Source: an uncultured Mollicutes bacterium (GTDB lineage Bacteria; Bacillota_I; Bacilli_A; ML615J-28; CAG-313). From it: a DNA stretch of 19,937 bases. The stretch covers positions 1-19,937 of the forward strand of contig UQBM01000028.1 in the NCBI GenBank assembly GCA_900539265.1, read 5' to 3'. Position 1 is the first letter of the stretch. Each line of letters opens with the position of its first letter. Shown here piece after piece: positions 1 to 7,219 of this stretch. The position numbers and the translations under genes were made by a program. The notes under the pieces are model-generated. The model was given only the letters and a program-made list of their open reading frames with translations, was not told the origin of the DNA and searched no databases.

Positions 1-48
1 AAACTGAGGATAGTTAAATGAACAAAATTGAGGATATTTAACTTGACA
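1..48. mobile_element. Probable terminus of an IS21-family insertion sequence
   Basis: These 48 bases are AT-rich, unlike the coding DNA that starts right after them, and consist of two adjacent 24-base near-copies (19 of 24 positions identical by eye). Read on the minus strand the block begins TGTCAAGTTAAATATCC, and the second copy again begins TGT. Ends starting with TG and carrying tandem subterminal repeats of about 20 bases are characteristic of IS21-family elements (istA/istB). No transposase is visible, since the window starts here. The relaxase frame becomes recognisable immediately after base 48 and there is an in-frame TGA at 19-21, so the IS appears to have interrupted that gene. 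The other IS end and the target duplication lie outside the window. An assembly join is an alternative. Confidence 0.5.
1..48. repeat. Tandem 24-base near-repeat (two units, 1-24 and 25-48)
   Basis: Unit 1 and unit 2 share the cores aaa(c/t)tgaggata(g/t)ttaa and end in aca. They differ at five positions. The perfectly tandem spacing and the position at an abrupt composition change fit subterminal transposase-binding repeats of an IS end better than a chance minisatellite. Confidence 0.7.
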
Positions 49-894
49 TTTATACGCAAGGACAAAGCAGACCCGCTCATGGTGCAAGAGTATGCAAAGG
101 CTTGCGCGGAAAAAATGTTTGAGGGTTGCGAGTGTGTCATAGCCACGCACACGGATACGCAGACCGTCCATGCGCACATTATCGTGAATGCCGTCCACCC
201 GATCACGGGAAAGAAACTGCATTTTAACGACGGAGATTATACGCGGCTGAAAGATATGGCGAATGAAATCGGAGAAGAGTTCGGCTTTTCATCATTGGAC
301 TTTCGGAAGAAAGCGGAGAACAAGCGAACGAACGACGAACGGCACATCATTCTCAAAGGCGGCACTTCGTGGAAAGAAGAACTGCGGGAAGTGATCGAGG
401 AAGGCAGACAAGCAGCAGCTACGCCGGAAGAGTTCGAGGAGCACCTGAAACTCTACGGCGTGGAAATAACGCAGAGCGGAAAAGATTATTCCTATCTGCA
501 TCCGCGCAAACAAAAGCCGATCCGCGGCAAGCGGCTCGGAGAAAACTATTCAAAGGAGGAGATAGAACATTTCATTGGAGAGAAAAGACACGGGCGCAAC
601 ACCCGTCCCGCTTATGCGATTGCAGGAGATGAACGAGAAAGACAAGCAGGAAATTCAGACGGCATTGCTGAAAGAAGCGTTAGCGATATCGAACGAGAGA
701 TCGAACAGCTTGATAGAACAGCAGAACAAGCTCATCGAGGGTATGCGTTCGGATATAGCGATGACGGAGTTCGAGCTGACGGAAACAACAGAGAAAGCCG
801 TGCGGGAAATCAAAGCGACGGCGGCAAAGACGGAGCGGCTGAACGAGAACATCGCAATGCAAGTCGGAAAGGCGGTTTTGACTTCTGCAAATGA
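49..894 (+). pseudogene. MOBP-type relaxase, 5'-truncated
   Basis: Relaxases nick the transfer origin and pilot the transferred strand during conjugation. The visible part matches the relaxase/mobilization nuclease family (Pfam PF03432 type). It contains the metal-binding motif III VHAHIIVN about 40 residues in, followed by the usual GKKLHFNDGDY and RLKDMANEIGEEFG segments, then KGGTSWKEELREVIEEG and the RGKRLGENYS stretch. The N-terminal motif I with the catalytic tyrosine is absent: recognisable homology starts at about base 49, and the same frame has a TGA at 19-21. A TTG at 28 could in principle start translation but lies in the probable IS end. The C-terminal 100 or so residues are charged, low-complexity tail overlapped in another frame by the next gene. 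Without motif I the product should not nick DNA. Family assignment is firm; pseudogene status depends on the left junction being real. Confidence 0.8.
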
Positions 895-1090
895 ACTAAA
901 AGCGGAAGTTCTATCGAGCGTAAAAGAAACCCTGTCGAAAACGCAGGAGGAAATTAAAAAGACGGAGAAGGCAATCGAGAAACAACGTGAGGATATGCGT
1001 ATGGAGAGCGGATTCCGCAAGTTTTTATTTTGGGCGACGCCTATCCTCCTGTTTGCGCAGACAATTATGCTGATCATAGCATTGCTGTAA
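575..1090 (+). CDS. Coiled-coil protein with C-terminal membrane anchor, overlapping the relaxase gene
   Basis: About 171 residues from TTG 575, or about 153 from ATG 629; the start is not settled. An AAGGAGG at 553-559 precedes TTG 575 by a long 15 bases, while the AGGAG before ATG 629 is too close. The body is a Lys/Glu-rich, heptad-like coiled coil (segments such as QEEIKKTEKAIEKQRED), ending in one transmembrane helix, FLFWATPILLFAQTIMLIIALL without its last two residues being the clearest core. The first 266-320 bases lie inside the 3' part of the relaxase gene in the +1 frame. Small membrane proteins encoded inside a relaxase gene are known from ColE1 and RSF1010 plasmids (MobB), where MobB supports relaxosome function. 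A MobB-like role is inferred from layout and topology only; no sequence family is recognised. Confidence 0.65.
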   Translation: MERKDTGATPVPLMRLQEMNEKDKQEIQTALLKEALAISNERSNSLIEQQNKLIEGMRSDIAMTEFELTETTEKAVREIKATAAKTERLNENIAMQVGKAVLTSANELKAEVLSSVKETLSKTQEEIKKTEKAIEKQREDMRMESGFRKFLFWATPILLFAQTIMLIIALL

Positions 1091-1301
1091 CCGTAAAGTA
1101 AAATTGAAAAACTGACCACGGCGCAGGTGTCCCGTTAGAAAAATCGAAGAACAGGGATTGAAAGAGCGGCCACGGCAGAAATATGAGGAAAAATCCGTAT
1201 GAAACGGAAACGCGTACAATGGCGCGAAAGGAGAAAAGATTATGAGAAAACCATTGACCTAACTATAATAATTCGGAGGAAAATGAGCCACGGGAAAAAC
1301 A
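1091..1301. other. Short intergenic stretch of the mobile element without a convincing gene
   Basis: Only very short frames are seen. One, with a good AAAGGAG site, encodes MRKPLT and stops at once (1242-1262); it is in the same frame as the following TnpW-like gene but is separated from it by several stops, so it may be a decayed N-terminal part or a leader. The near-repeat words accacggc and gccacggc occur about 55 bases apart. No RNA gene or terminator is recognised. Confidence 0.5.
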
Positions 1302-1475
1302 ATGCAACAACTGAGCGTGGAGCATGGCTCTGCGCCTACCTCTATGAGAGAATATGAAATCGGGGGAAAGAAATACACGGTAGTCAGCCATTATGTGGGA
1401 AAAAAGAATGTAGATAACGTTTTACGCGAAATCGCCGTAAAACGCGCTTATTCTGATATGGAGAACCCGGCATAA
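1302..1475 (+). CDS. tnpW: TnpW-like transposon-encoded small protein
   Basis: A 57-residue product. Its core, MREYEIGGKKYTVVSHY followed by VGKKNVDNVLREIAVKRA, resembles the transposon-encoded TnpW family (Pfam PF14202 type): a short beta-hairpin with an IGxxxYTV signature, then a helix ending near the C terminus. TnpW proteins accompany serine-recombinase elements such as Tn4451; their role is not well defined. The start is uncertain. ATG 1302 is the first in frame after a cluster of stops but the GGAGG at 1275-1279 is 22 bases away and better placed for ATG 1283 in a different frame, which ends after 24 codons. ATG 1344 is another possible start. A frameshift or decay near 1283-1302 would explain this. 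It sits 103 bases upstream of the recombinase start, in the same direction. Confidence 0.6.
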   Translation: MQQLSVEHGSAPTSMREYEIGGKKYTVVSHYVGKKNVDNVLREIAVKRAYSDMENPA

Positions 1476-1501
1476 AATAAGGAGAAGTTTCGGTCAGAGC
1501 A

Positions 1502-1530
1502 TTGCCAAATTCGGTGTATCGTGGTATAAT
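1502..1530 (+). promoter_or_regulatory. Sigma-A-type promoter for the serine recombinase
   Basis: TTGCCA at 1502-1507 and TATAAT at 1525-1530 are separated by 17 bases, with a TG one base upstream of the -10 (extended -10). Transcription should start near 1536-1538. That places the first in-frame TTG (1540) at the very 5' end of the message and supports the TTG at 1579 as the true start. Confidence 0.8.
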
Positions 1531-1578
1531 ATCCGTACATTGAATTTGGCTGCTTTGATTGAAAAAGGAGTAAAAGAA

Positions 1579-3207
1579 TTGAGATCAAAGCAATTACAAC
1601 TGAATAGCAAAGTCGGGCTTTATATGCGTCTTTCCAAAGACGACGAGCGCGCAGGCGAATCGCTGTCCATAGAAAACCAGCGTATCATCTTGACCAAGTA
1701 TGCGCAGGAACGCGGCTGGACGATTACGGATGAATACATAGACGATGGTTATTCGGGAACGAATTTTGATCGTCCCGAAGTACAAAGACTGTTAGAGGAC
1801 GCCAAAACAGGAAAAATCGACACGATCATCGTAAAAGATCTATCCCGTTTCGGAAGAAACTATATCTTTGTCGGGCAATACGTCGATTATATCTTCCCGA
1901 TGTATAACATCCGTTTCATCGCCATATCGGACAATGTAGATACGGCGAACACGAACAGCGCGGGCATGGACATGATGCCGATCATGAACGTGTTTAACGA
2001 GTGGCATTCTGCAAACACCTCAAAGAAGATACGCGCGGTAGCCGAGGCGAATGCAAAAGCGGGAAAATATCGCTCCACACACGCCCCATACGGCTATGTC
2101 AAGGGAACGGGCGATAAATGTTTACCCGTAATAGACGAGCCTGCGGCAAGCGTAGTAAGGCGAATATTCGAGATGAGGGCAAGCGGTAAAACATATAAAG
2201 AAATCTACACCGTTCTCAACGACGAGAAAGTACCTATCCCTGCCGTTTATCAATTTGAGAAATTCGGCATCACGAATAAAAAGCCGAATAAAAACCTGTG
2301 GGCGGACAGCATACTGCGGAGCATTCTCAAAAATCCCATGTACCTCGGGCATTTGGTGCGATTGCGTTATACGACCGTATCATACAAAAACAAGCGGCGC
2401 GTAGAGCGCGAGCCTATCGTGTTCCCAAACGCCTTTGAACCCATTATAACGCAGGAACTTTGGGAAAAATGCAGGGAATTGGACGAATCGGTATCGCACG
2501 GCAAACACACTTCATGGGGAATCATGCCGCCGCTGTCGGGCTTGATGTATTGTGCGGACTGCGGCGGAAAGATGAAACTCGGACGGCAAGACTTGAAACC
2601 GTCCAAAGCACACCCCGAAAAGCGTTCGCGCTACCACTACATCTGCGGCAATCACTCACGCTTCGGAAAGTATTATTGCTACAACCACTATATCCGCATT
2701 GAGGACATAGAGCAAATTGTACTTGACGATATTCGCTCGAAAGCGCGATTGGTGTTGGAGGACGAGGATAAAGCGAGGACAGACTTTCTGAAACATAAAG
2801 AACAGATGTCTGCGGCGCAATATAAATCCGACAGCAAAGCCCTTACGCAAAAGACAAAGCGGTACGAGGAACTCGAACGTCTGACGCAATCGGTGTACGA
2901 AGATAAAGTGACAGGAAAAATCCCCGAAGAGATTTGTCTGAAACTTCTCGCCAAATATACCGAGGAACAGAACGCATTAAAGAGCGAAATCGACGAACTT
3001 GAAAACAAACTGTCTGTCGTAACCAAAAACGAAATGGATGTGGACGAATTTATCCGTAGGTTGAAACACTACACGAATGTGCCTGAACTTACGAGGGAAT
3101 TGTGCATGGAACTGATAGAATATATCACCATAGGCGCAAAGCCCGGCGATAAGACGGGCACAAGAGAAATCCACATCTACTACAAACTGTTAGGAAAAGA
3201 ATCCTAA
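1579..3207 (+). CDS. Large serine recombinase (TnpX class, with zinc ribbon and DUF4368-type tail)
   Basis: Catalyses excision and integration of the element through a phosphoserine link. At 542 residues it is of normal length. Order of parts: resolvase catalytic domain from VGLYMRLSKDDE, with the nucleophile Ser19, through KDLSRFGRNY (catalytic Arg) and the conserved WHSANTSKKIRA helix; recombinase DNA-binding domain beginning with the YRSTHAPYGY loop; a zinc ribbon opening with YCADCGG and closed by YICG and a following YYCY; a long coiled coil (about residues 385-480); and a C-terminal segment with ELCMELIEYITIGA and EIHIYYKL typical of DUF4368. The start is set at TTG 1579 because AGGAG at 1566-1570 is 8 bases away, whereas TTG 1540 falls at the expected transcription start and has no ribosome-binding site. 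It appears intact, so the right end of the element may still be active. Confidence 0.93.
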   Translation: MRSKQLQLNSKVGLYMRLSKDDERAGESLSIENQRIILTKYAQERGWTITDEYIDDGYSGTNFDRPEVQRLLEDAKTGKIDTIIVKDLSRFGRNYIFVGQYVDYIFPMYNIRFIAISDNVDTANTNSAGMDMMPIMNVFNEWHSANTSKKIRAVAEANAKAGKYRSTHAPYGYVKGTGDKCLPVIDEPAASVVRRIFEMRASGKTYKEIYTVLNDEKVPIPAVYQFEKFGITNKKPNKNLWADSILRSILKNPMYLGHLVRLRYTTVSYKNKRRVEREPIVFPNAFEPIITQELWEKCRELDESVSHGKHTSWGIMPPLSGLMYCADCGGKMKLGRQDLKPSKAHPEKRSRYHYICGNHSRFGKYYCYNHYIRIEDIEQIVLDDIRSKARLVLEDEDKARTDFLKHKEQMSAAQYKSDSKALTQKTKRYEELERLTQSVYEDKVTGKIPEEICLKLLAKYTEEQNALKSEIDELENKLSVVTKNEMDVDEFIRRLKHYTNVPELTRELCMELIEYITIGAKPGDKTGTREIHIYYKLLGKES

Positions 3208-3240
3208 CGCAATACAAACGTATTGTCCATTTGCGCAAGC
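3189..3240. other. Right end of the mobile element with clustered palindromes (candidate attachment site)
   Basis: Three symmetric words lie in a row: GTTAGGA...TCCTAAC (3189-3195/3202-3208, 7-base arms spanning the recombinase stop), CAATAC...GTATTG (3210-3215/3220-3225, 6-base arms, 4-base loop) and the perfect palindrome TTGCGCAA (3231-3238). Base composition changes from element-like to host-like around 3238-3250. Large serine recombinases bind sites of about 40-50 bases with partial symmetry next to their own gene, so the crossover is probably within 3210-3250. The exact crossover dinucleotide cannot be fixed without the other end. Confidence 0.5.
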
Positions 3241-3244
3241 AAGT

Positions 3245-5869
3245 AAAGTTATTTATGAAAAATATAATATTACCTATGAATTAGATGGTGGTACTAACCA
3301 TATAGATAATAAAGATGAATACATTGTAGATAATTTGCCAATAAGTCTTGGCATACCTTCTAAAGATGGTTATGCTTTTGAAGGTTGGTATTTAAATGGT
3401 GAAAAAGTTACTTCCATTGCTGAAGGAACAAAAGGTGATCTTCATCTTGTTGCCAAATGGGAACTTGCTGATTATACAATTCATTATGAGTTAAATGGTG
3501 GTGTTAACCATCTTAATAACAAAAATGGGTATACAATTGATAATTTACCATTAACTTTGTATCAACCAACTAAAGATGGATATAATTTTACTGGTTGGTA
3601 TTTGAATGATAAATTAGTAGAATATTTACCAGAAAATACTTTAGGTGAGATAACACTAGTAGCTACTTGGGAACTTGCCAATTATAATCTTTCATATAAT
3701 TTAGATGGTGGTATTTTAGAATCTGAAAATCCGTCGACTTATAATATTAATGATGAATTCACTCTAAATATCCCAACTAAAGAGGGCTATAATTTTTTAG
3801 GTTGGTATTTAAATGATGTACGAGTAGAAAAAATTGAAAAAGGTACTACAGGAAATTTATTATTAGTTGCAAGATGGAGAACTTATCTGATTAGTGAAGT
3901 TAAAGAAGTTGATAAAGAAACAATAGTTGCAACTATTGGTATAATTACATCAATTAGTAGTAATAATAATGGTTTCTCAATTTTAATTCAAGATGATACA
4001 GATGCCATAATGGTGTATAAAATTGATTCTTCTAAATTTAACTATAGTGAGTTTTGCGTAGGTCAAGAAGTAACAATTTTGGGTGAGTATACTTTATTTA
4101 ATGGTTTATCTGAAATACAAAATATTGAACAAATTGAATTTGGAGAACTAAAAGAAATCCCAGATGTAACAGAGTTAGAGTCATTACCTAATGAACAAAT
4201 ATTACAATCAATGCAATCAAAAATTATAAAAATAAAATTAAAATATTTAAATGGAACAGTTGGTTCTAAATCAAATGCTACTTTTATTGATAGTCTTGGT
4301 AATCAAATTGTTGTTCGTGGCGATAATACTTGGGGTAATATCGATAGTATAGTTTTAAAAGAAAATCAAGAAGTTATAGTTACAGGCTTCATTAACTGGT
4401 ATAATGGTGTTCAAATTACAAATGTTAGTAATTATCAATTTATCGAACAAAAAGATGAAGACATTGCTAATGCTGTGTTAGATTCTCTAAATGTACCAAC
4501 ATCAATTACTCAAACCACAGACTTAGATATAATTGAAGGATTAACTTGGGAATTAGTAACTGCGAATGAGAATGTTAAAGTTGAAAATAATCAAATTATT
4601 GTTTTATCTAATGATGAAGAAATTAGTATTACAATTATTGCCAAATATTTATATAAGAATATTGAATATACCAAATCATTTGATATAAAAATTGAACAAG
4701 CAACTTCAATGTTATTTAACAATGGTGATAAAGTAATAATTCTTACAAGAAGAAATTCAGGTAATTATTTTATAATGAACAGTGATTTAGGTAGTGCTAG
4801 TACTAAACGTTTACAAGCAATAGATACGGGAACATCAATTTTAGGTGACGTGATAAATCAAGAAGAAAATCAAGTTTGGACAGTTGAAATCTCTGGTAGT
4901 AATTATTATTTAAAATCATTTGATGGTAAATATATTACTTGGATATCAGGAAATAGTAGTAGCCTTTCTGATGAAAAATATGCTTTAAATATTACATTTG
5001 ATGGAGAATTTTATGAAATATCATCTGTAAGTGACTCTACTAGAAAATTACAATTAAATAATACTTCTGGAAATAATTACTTTGCCTTCTATACTAATAA
5101 TCAAGCTGGTGATTTAATCATTCAAAAAGCTCAAGAATTAACTGATGAAGAAAGGGTAGATATATTTTTAAATAATTTAGAGGTTGAAACTTCTGTAAGT
5201 GATGATTTTTCATTACCTGAATCAGAAGGTCTCACTTGGAGTTTAAAAGATGGTACAAGTAATTATGCAATCTTAAGTGGTTCAACTGTTACTATAACAA
5301 GACCTGCAATTGGAGAAAGTGATGTTATTGTTATCTTTATTGCATCCTATACAGTAAATGCAATAACTAAAACTAAAGAATTTGACATAACAATTTTAGC
5401 AAATACAGGAGAACCTCAAAAAGAATGGAAATTGGTTACTGATGTTTCGAATTTAAGTATCGGTGATCAAATTATAATAGTGGCTTCAAATTATGATTAT
5501 GCACTTTCTGTTACGCAAAGTAGCAATAATAGAACTGGCATAAGTATTACTAAGCAGAATAATATAGTTATTATTAATGATAGCACGCAAATTTTAACTT
5601 TGACAGCGGGTACTAATGCAAATCAATTTGGTTTTTATACAGGAACAGGGTATTTATATGCGGCAAGTTCATCTAAAAACTACTTGAGAACAACAGATGC
5701 ATTGGATGATAATGGTAGTTGGTCAATTTCTATAACTACTGATGGTATTGCAACTATTAAATCAAACGGAACATATACAAGAAATTGGATTCGTTATAAT
5801 ACAAGTTCTAAACTTTTTGCTTGTTATAGTAATGGTCAAAATGATGTATCTATTTATAAATTAAGTTAA
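3245..5869 (+). pseudogene. 3' remnant of a large InlB-repeat surface/secreted protein gene
   Basis: About 874 residues remain. The frame is open from 3194, inside the mobile element, but has no ATG or GTG before the repeats; the first TTG (3335) lies inside repeat 1, so the natural start was lost to the insertion. From the N side: three InlB/Listeria-Bacteroides repeats of 70 residues (IHYELNGG, GYNFTGWYLND and ATWEL-type motifs); two OB-fold-like domains (about 3880-4140 and 4200-4450), of a kind often attached to secreted proteins and nucleases; an Ig-like domain (4455-4710) and a beta-trefoil-like domain (4705-5135); then a second Ig-like (5140-5400) and second trefoil-like domain (5425-5866). 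It ends without an LPXTG motif or C-terminal membrane anchor. Such proteins act outside the cell in adhesion or glycan binding; the specific ligand is unknown. It could still be translated weakly by read-through of element transcripts. Domain calls beyond the InlB repeats are by pattern only. Confidence 0.75.
3263..3877 (+). repeat. Three InlB-type coding repeats, 210-base period
   Basis: Units begin at 3263, 3473 and 3683, exactly 210 bases (70 codons) apart; the third is shorter. Each opens with Tyr-x-(I/L)-x-Tyr-x-Leu-(D/N)-Gly-Gly and contains (K)(D/E)GYxFxGWYLN. DNA identity is also visible, for example ggttggtattt in every unit, so recombination between units is possible. The mobile element sits just before the first visible unit, probably in or next to another unit. 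Confidence 0.85.
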
Positions 5870-5898
5870 ATACCATTATAAAATTAATGATATTAATT

Positions 5899-5934
5899 AG
5901 GGATGAAAAAGCTTTTTATCCCTTTTTGTTTTAT
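5899..5934 (+). terminator. Rho-independent terminator after the surface-protein remnant
   Basis: The arms AGGGAT and ATCCCT flank AAAAAGCTTTTT with one unpaired G on the left, giving a nearly perfect hairpin followed by a TTTTTGTTTT tract. It separates the remnant from the aromatic operon. Confidence 0.85.
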
Positions 5935-5958
5935 AAAATTTTAAAAAGTATTAATTTC

Positions 5959-5987
5959 TTTTTAAAAAACAAAAAATATGATATAAT
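5959..5987 (+). promoter_or_regulatory. Promoter of the aromatic amino acid operon
   Basis: TATAAT at 5982-5987 is preceded by TG one base upstream (extended -10). The -35 position (5959-5964, TTTTTA) is weak, at a 17-base spacing. The predicted transcript starts near 5994, leaving a leader of only about 27 bases before the first ATG, which holds the ribosome-binding site AAGGTGG and no room for a T-box, riboswitch or attenuator. Confidence 0.65.
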
Positions 5988-6020
5988 ATTAAAAATAGAC
6001 ATTAAAGGTGGTGGATTATA

Positions 6021-7217
6021 ATGAACAATAGAATGTATGAATTAGGAAATAAGGCATCTATTATTCGGGAATTATTTGAATATGGTAAAAAACGCAAAAA
6101 AGAAATAGGCGATGATAATGTCTTTGATTTTAGTATTGGTAATCCCAGCAATCCTTCTCCAAATGTCGTAACAACTAGTTTAGTTGAACTTATTACAACA
6201 AAGAATCCAATTATTTTACATGGATATACTTCATCAGCGGGTGACTATGAAGTTAGAAAAAGGATAGCAGAGTATTTAAATACCAAATTCAATTGTAACG
6301 AGGTTGCGGAAAAAATATATTTAACAGCAGGAGCAGCGGCAGCTTTAACAATTTCTTTGAATGCTATTTTAGATTTTGGTGATGAAGTGATTGTTTTTGC
6401 TCCATTTTTTCCAGAATATCGAATTTTTGTTGAAAAGGCAGGTGGAGCTCTAAAAGTTGTGAAATGCTTAAAAAGTAGTTTTCAAATTGATTTTGCTACG
6501 TTTGAAAAGAGTATTCATAAAAATACTAAGGCAGTTATTATTAATTTTCCAAACAATCCAACTGGAACAATCTTGTCCGAGGAAGATCTTGAAAGATTAT
6601 GCACGATTTTGTCATCGAAGGAAAAAGAATATCAACATGAGATATATTTAATTTCTGATGAACCATATCGCGAATTAGTATATGATGATGTTTTTATTCC
6701 TTTTATAACAAATTATTATGAAAATAGTATCGTTTGCTACTCATTTAGTAAATCTTTATCCTTACCTGGAGAAAGAATTGGTTACCTATTAGTCTCAAAT
6801 AGGGCAAAAAATGGAGATGTACTATTTAAGGCAATTTGTGGTGCTGGACGAGCTTTAGGGTTTGTTTGTGCTCCAAGTTTGTTTCAATTTTTAATTCCAT
6901 TTTGTCTTGGTGATACTTCAGATTTAACAATTTATAAAACTAATCGAGATTTATTATATAAGAATCTTACAAGTTATGGTTATGAGATAGTGTATCCTAA
7001 TGGTGCTTTTTATTTATTTATGAAAGCTCTTGAAAGTAGTGCAGTTTCATTTTGCGAAAAGGCTAAAAAATATGAACTTTTACTAGTTCCTAGTGATTCC
7101 TTTGGCTATGACGGATATGTTAGGATTTCATATTGTGTTGAGACCGAGATGATTGAAAGGTCTTTACTAGCATTTAAAAAATTATATGATGATTATAAAT
7201 TTCTAAAGGGAGAATAA
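6021..7217 (+). CDS. PLP-dependent aminotransferase (class I/II), probably aromatic
   Basis: A 398-residue fold-type I aminotransferase. The substrate and cofactor motifs are clear: NFPNNPTG (residues 175-182), SDEPY with the cofactor-binding Asp213 and Tyr216, and YSFSKSLSLPGER with the Schiff-base Lys244 and Arg252. As the first gene of an operon that makes phenylpyruvate and 4-hydroxyphenylpyruvate, it most likely supplies the final transamination to phenylalanine and tyrosine, with glutamate as donor; an aspartate or prephenate aminotransferase role cannot be excluded from sequence alone. AAGGTGG about 10 bases upstream fixes ATG 6021. The stop is 2 bases from the next start. Confidence 0.88.
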   Translation: MNNRMYELGNKASIIRELFEYGKKRKKEIGDDNVFDFSIGNPSNPSPNVVTTSLVELITTKNPIILHGYTSSAGDYEVRKRIAEYLNTKFNCNEVAEKIYLTAGAAAALTISLNAILDFGDEVIVFAPFFPEYRIFVEKAGGALKVVKCLKSSFQIDFATFEKSIHKNTKAVIINFPNNPTGTILSEEDLERLCTILSSKEKEYQHEIYLISDEPYRELVYDDVFIPFITNYYENSIVCYSFSKSLSLPGERIGYLLVSNRAKNGDVLFKAICGAGRALGFVCAPSLFQFLIPFCLGDTSDLTIYKTNRDLLYKNLTSYGYEIVYPNGAFYLFMKALESSAVSFCEKAKKYELLLVPSDSFGYDGYVRISYCVETEMIERSLLAFKKLYDDYKFLKGE

Positions 7218-7219
7218 GA

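Larger units (their letters stand above)
49..3240 (+). mobile_element. Remnant of a clostridial-type integrative mobilizable element
   Basis: This segment is visibly richer in G and C than the flanking chromosome and uses different codons. It carries, in one direction, a 5'-truncated MOBP relaxase, an overlapping coiled-coil membrane protein, a TnpW-like small gene and a TnpX-class large serine recombinase. Relaxase plus serine recombinase plus TnpW is the signature of Tn4451-like and related mobilizable elements of Clostridia. The recombinase gene lies at the extreme right end, as in such elements, and AT-rich host coding sequence resumes within about 40 bases of its stop. The exact right boundary is uncertain (roughly 3225-3250). 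The left end of the element is outside the window, beyond the probable IS21-like insertion. Confidence 0.75.

Noticed and set aside
1..48. CRISPR array
   Set aside because: The two 24-base units are directly adjacent without spacers and differ at five positions.
655..1119. 154-codon minus-strand reading frame over the coiled-coil gene
   Set aside because: It mirrors the low-complexity coiled-coil frame, has no ribosome-binding site of note and gives a Ser/Phe/Ile-rich sequence typical of antisense shadows.
1..3240. Chimeric assembly join between two organisms
   Set aside because: Not excluded, but the composition change occurs just after a serine recombinase stop, which is where such elements naturally end, and the host frame resumes inside a gene; insertion explains this better.
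3335..5869. A complete gene starting at TTG 3335
   Set aside because: The TTG lies inside the first InlB repeat, has no ribosome-binding site, and the protein family signature continues upstream of it to about 3245.
5994..6020. T-box or riboswitch in front of the aromatic operon
   Set aside because: The leader is only about 27 bases; the hairpin upstream belongs to the terminator of the preceding gene.
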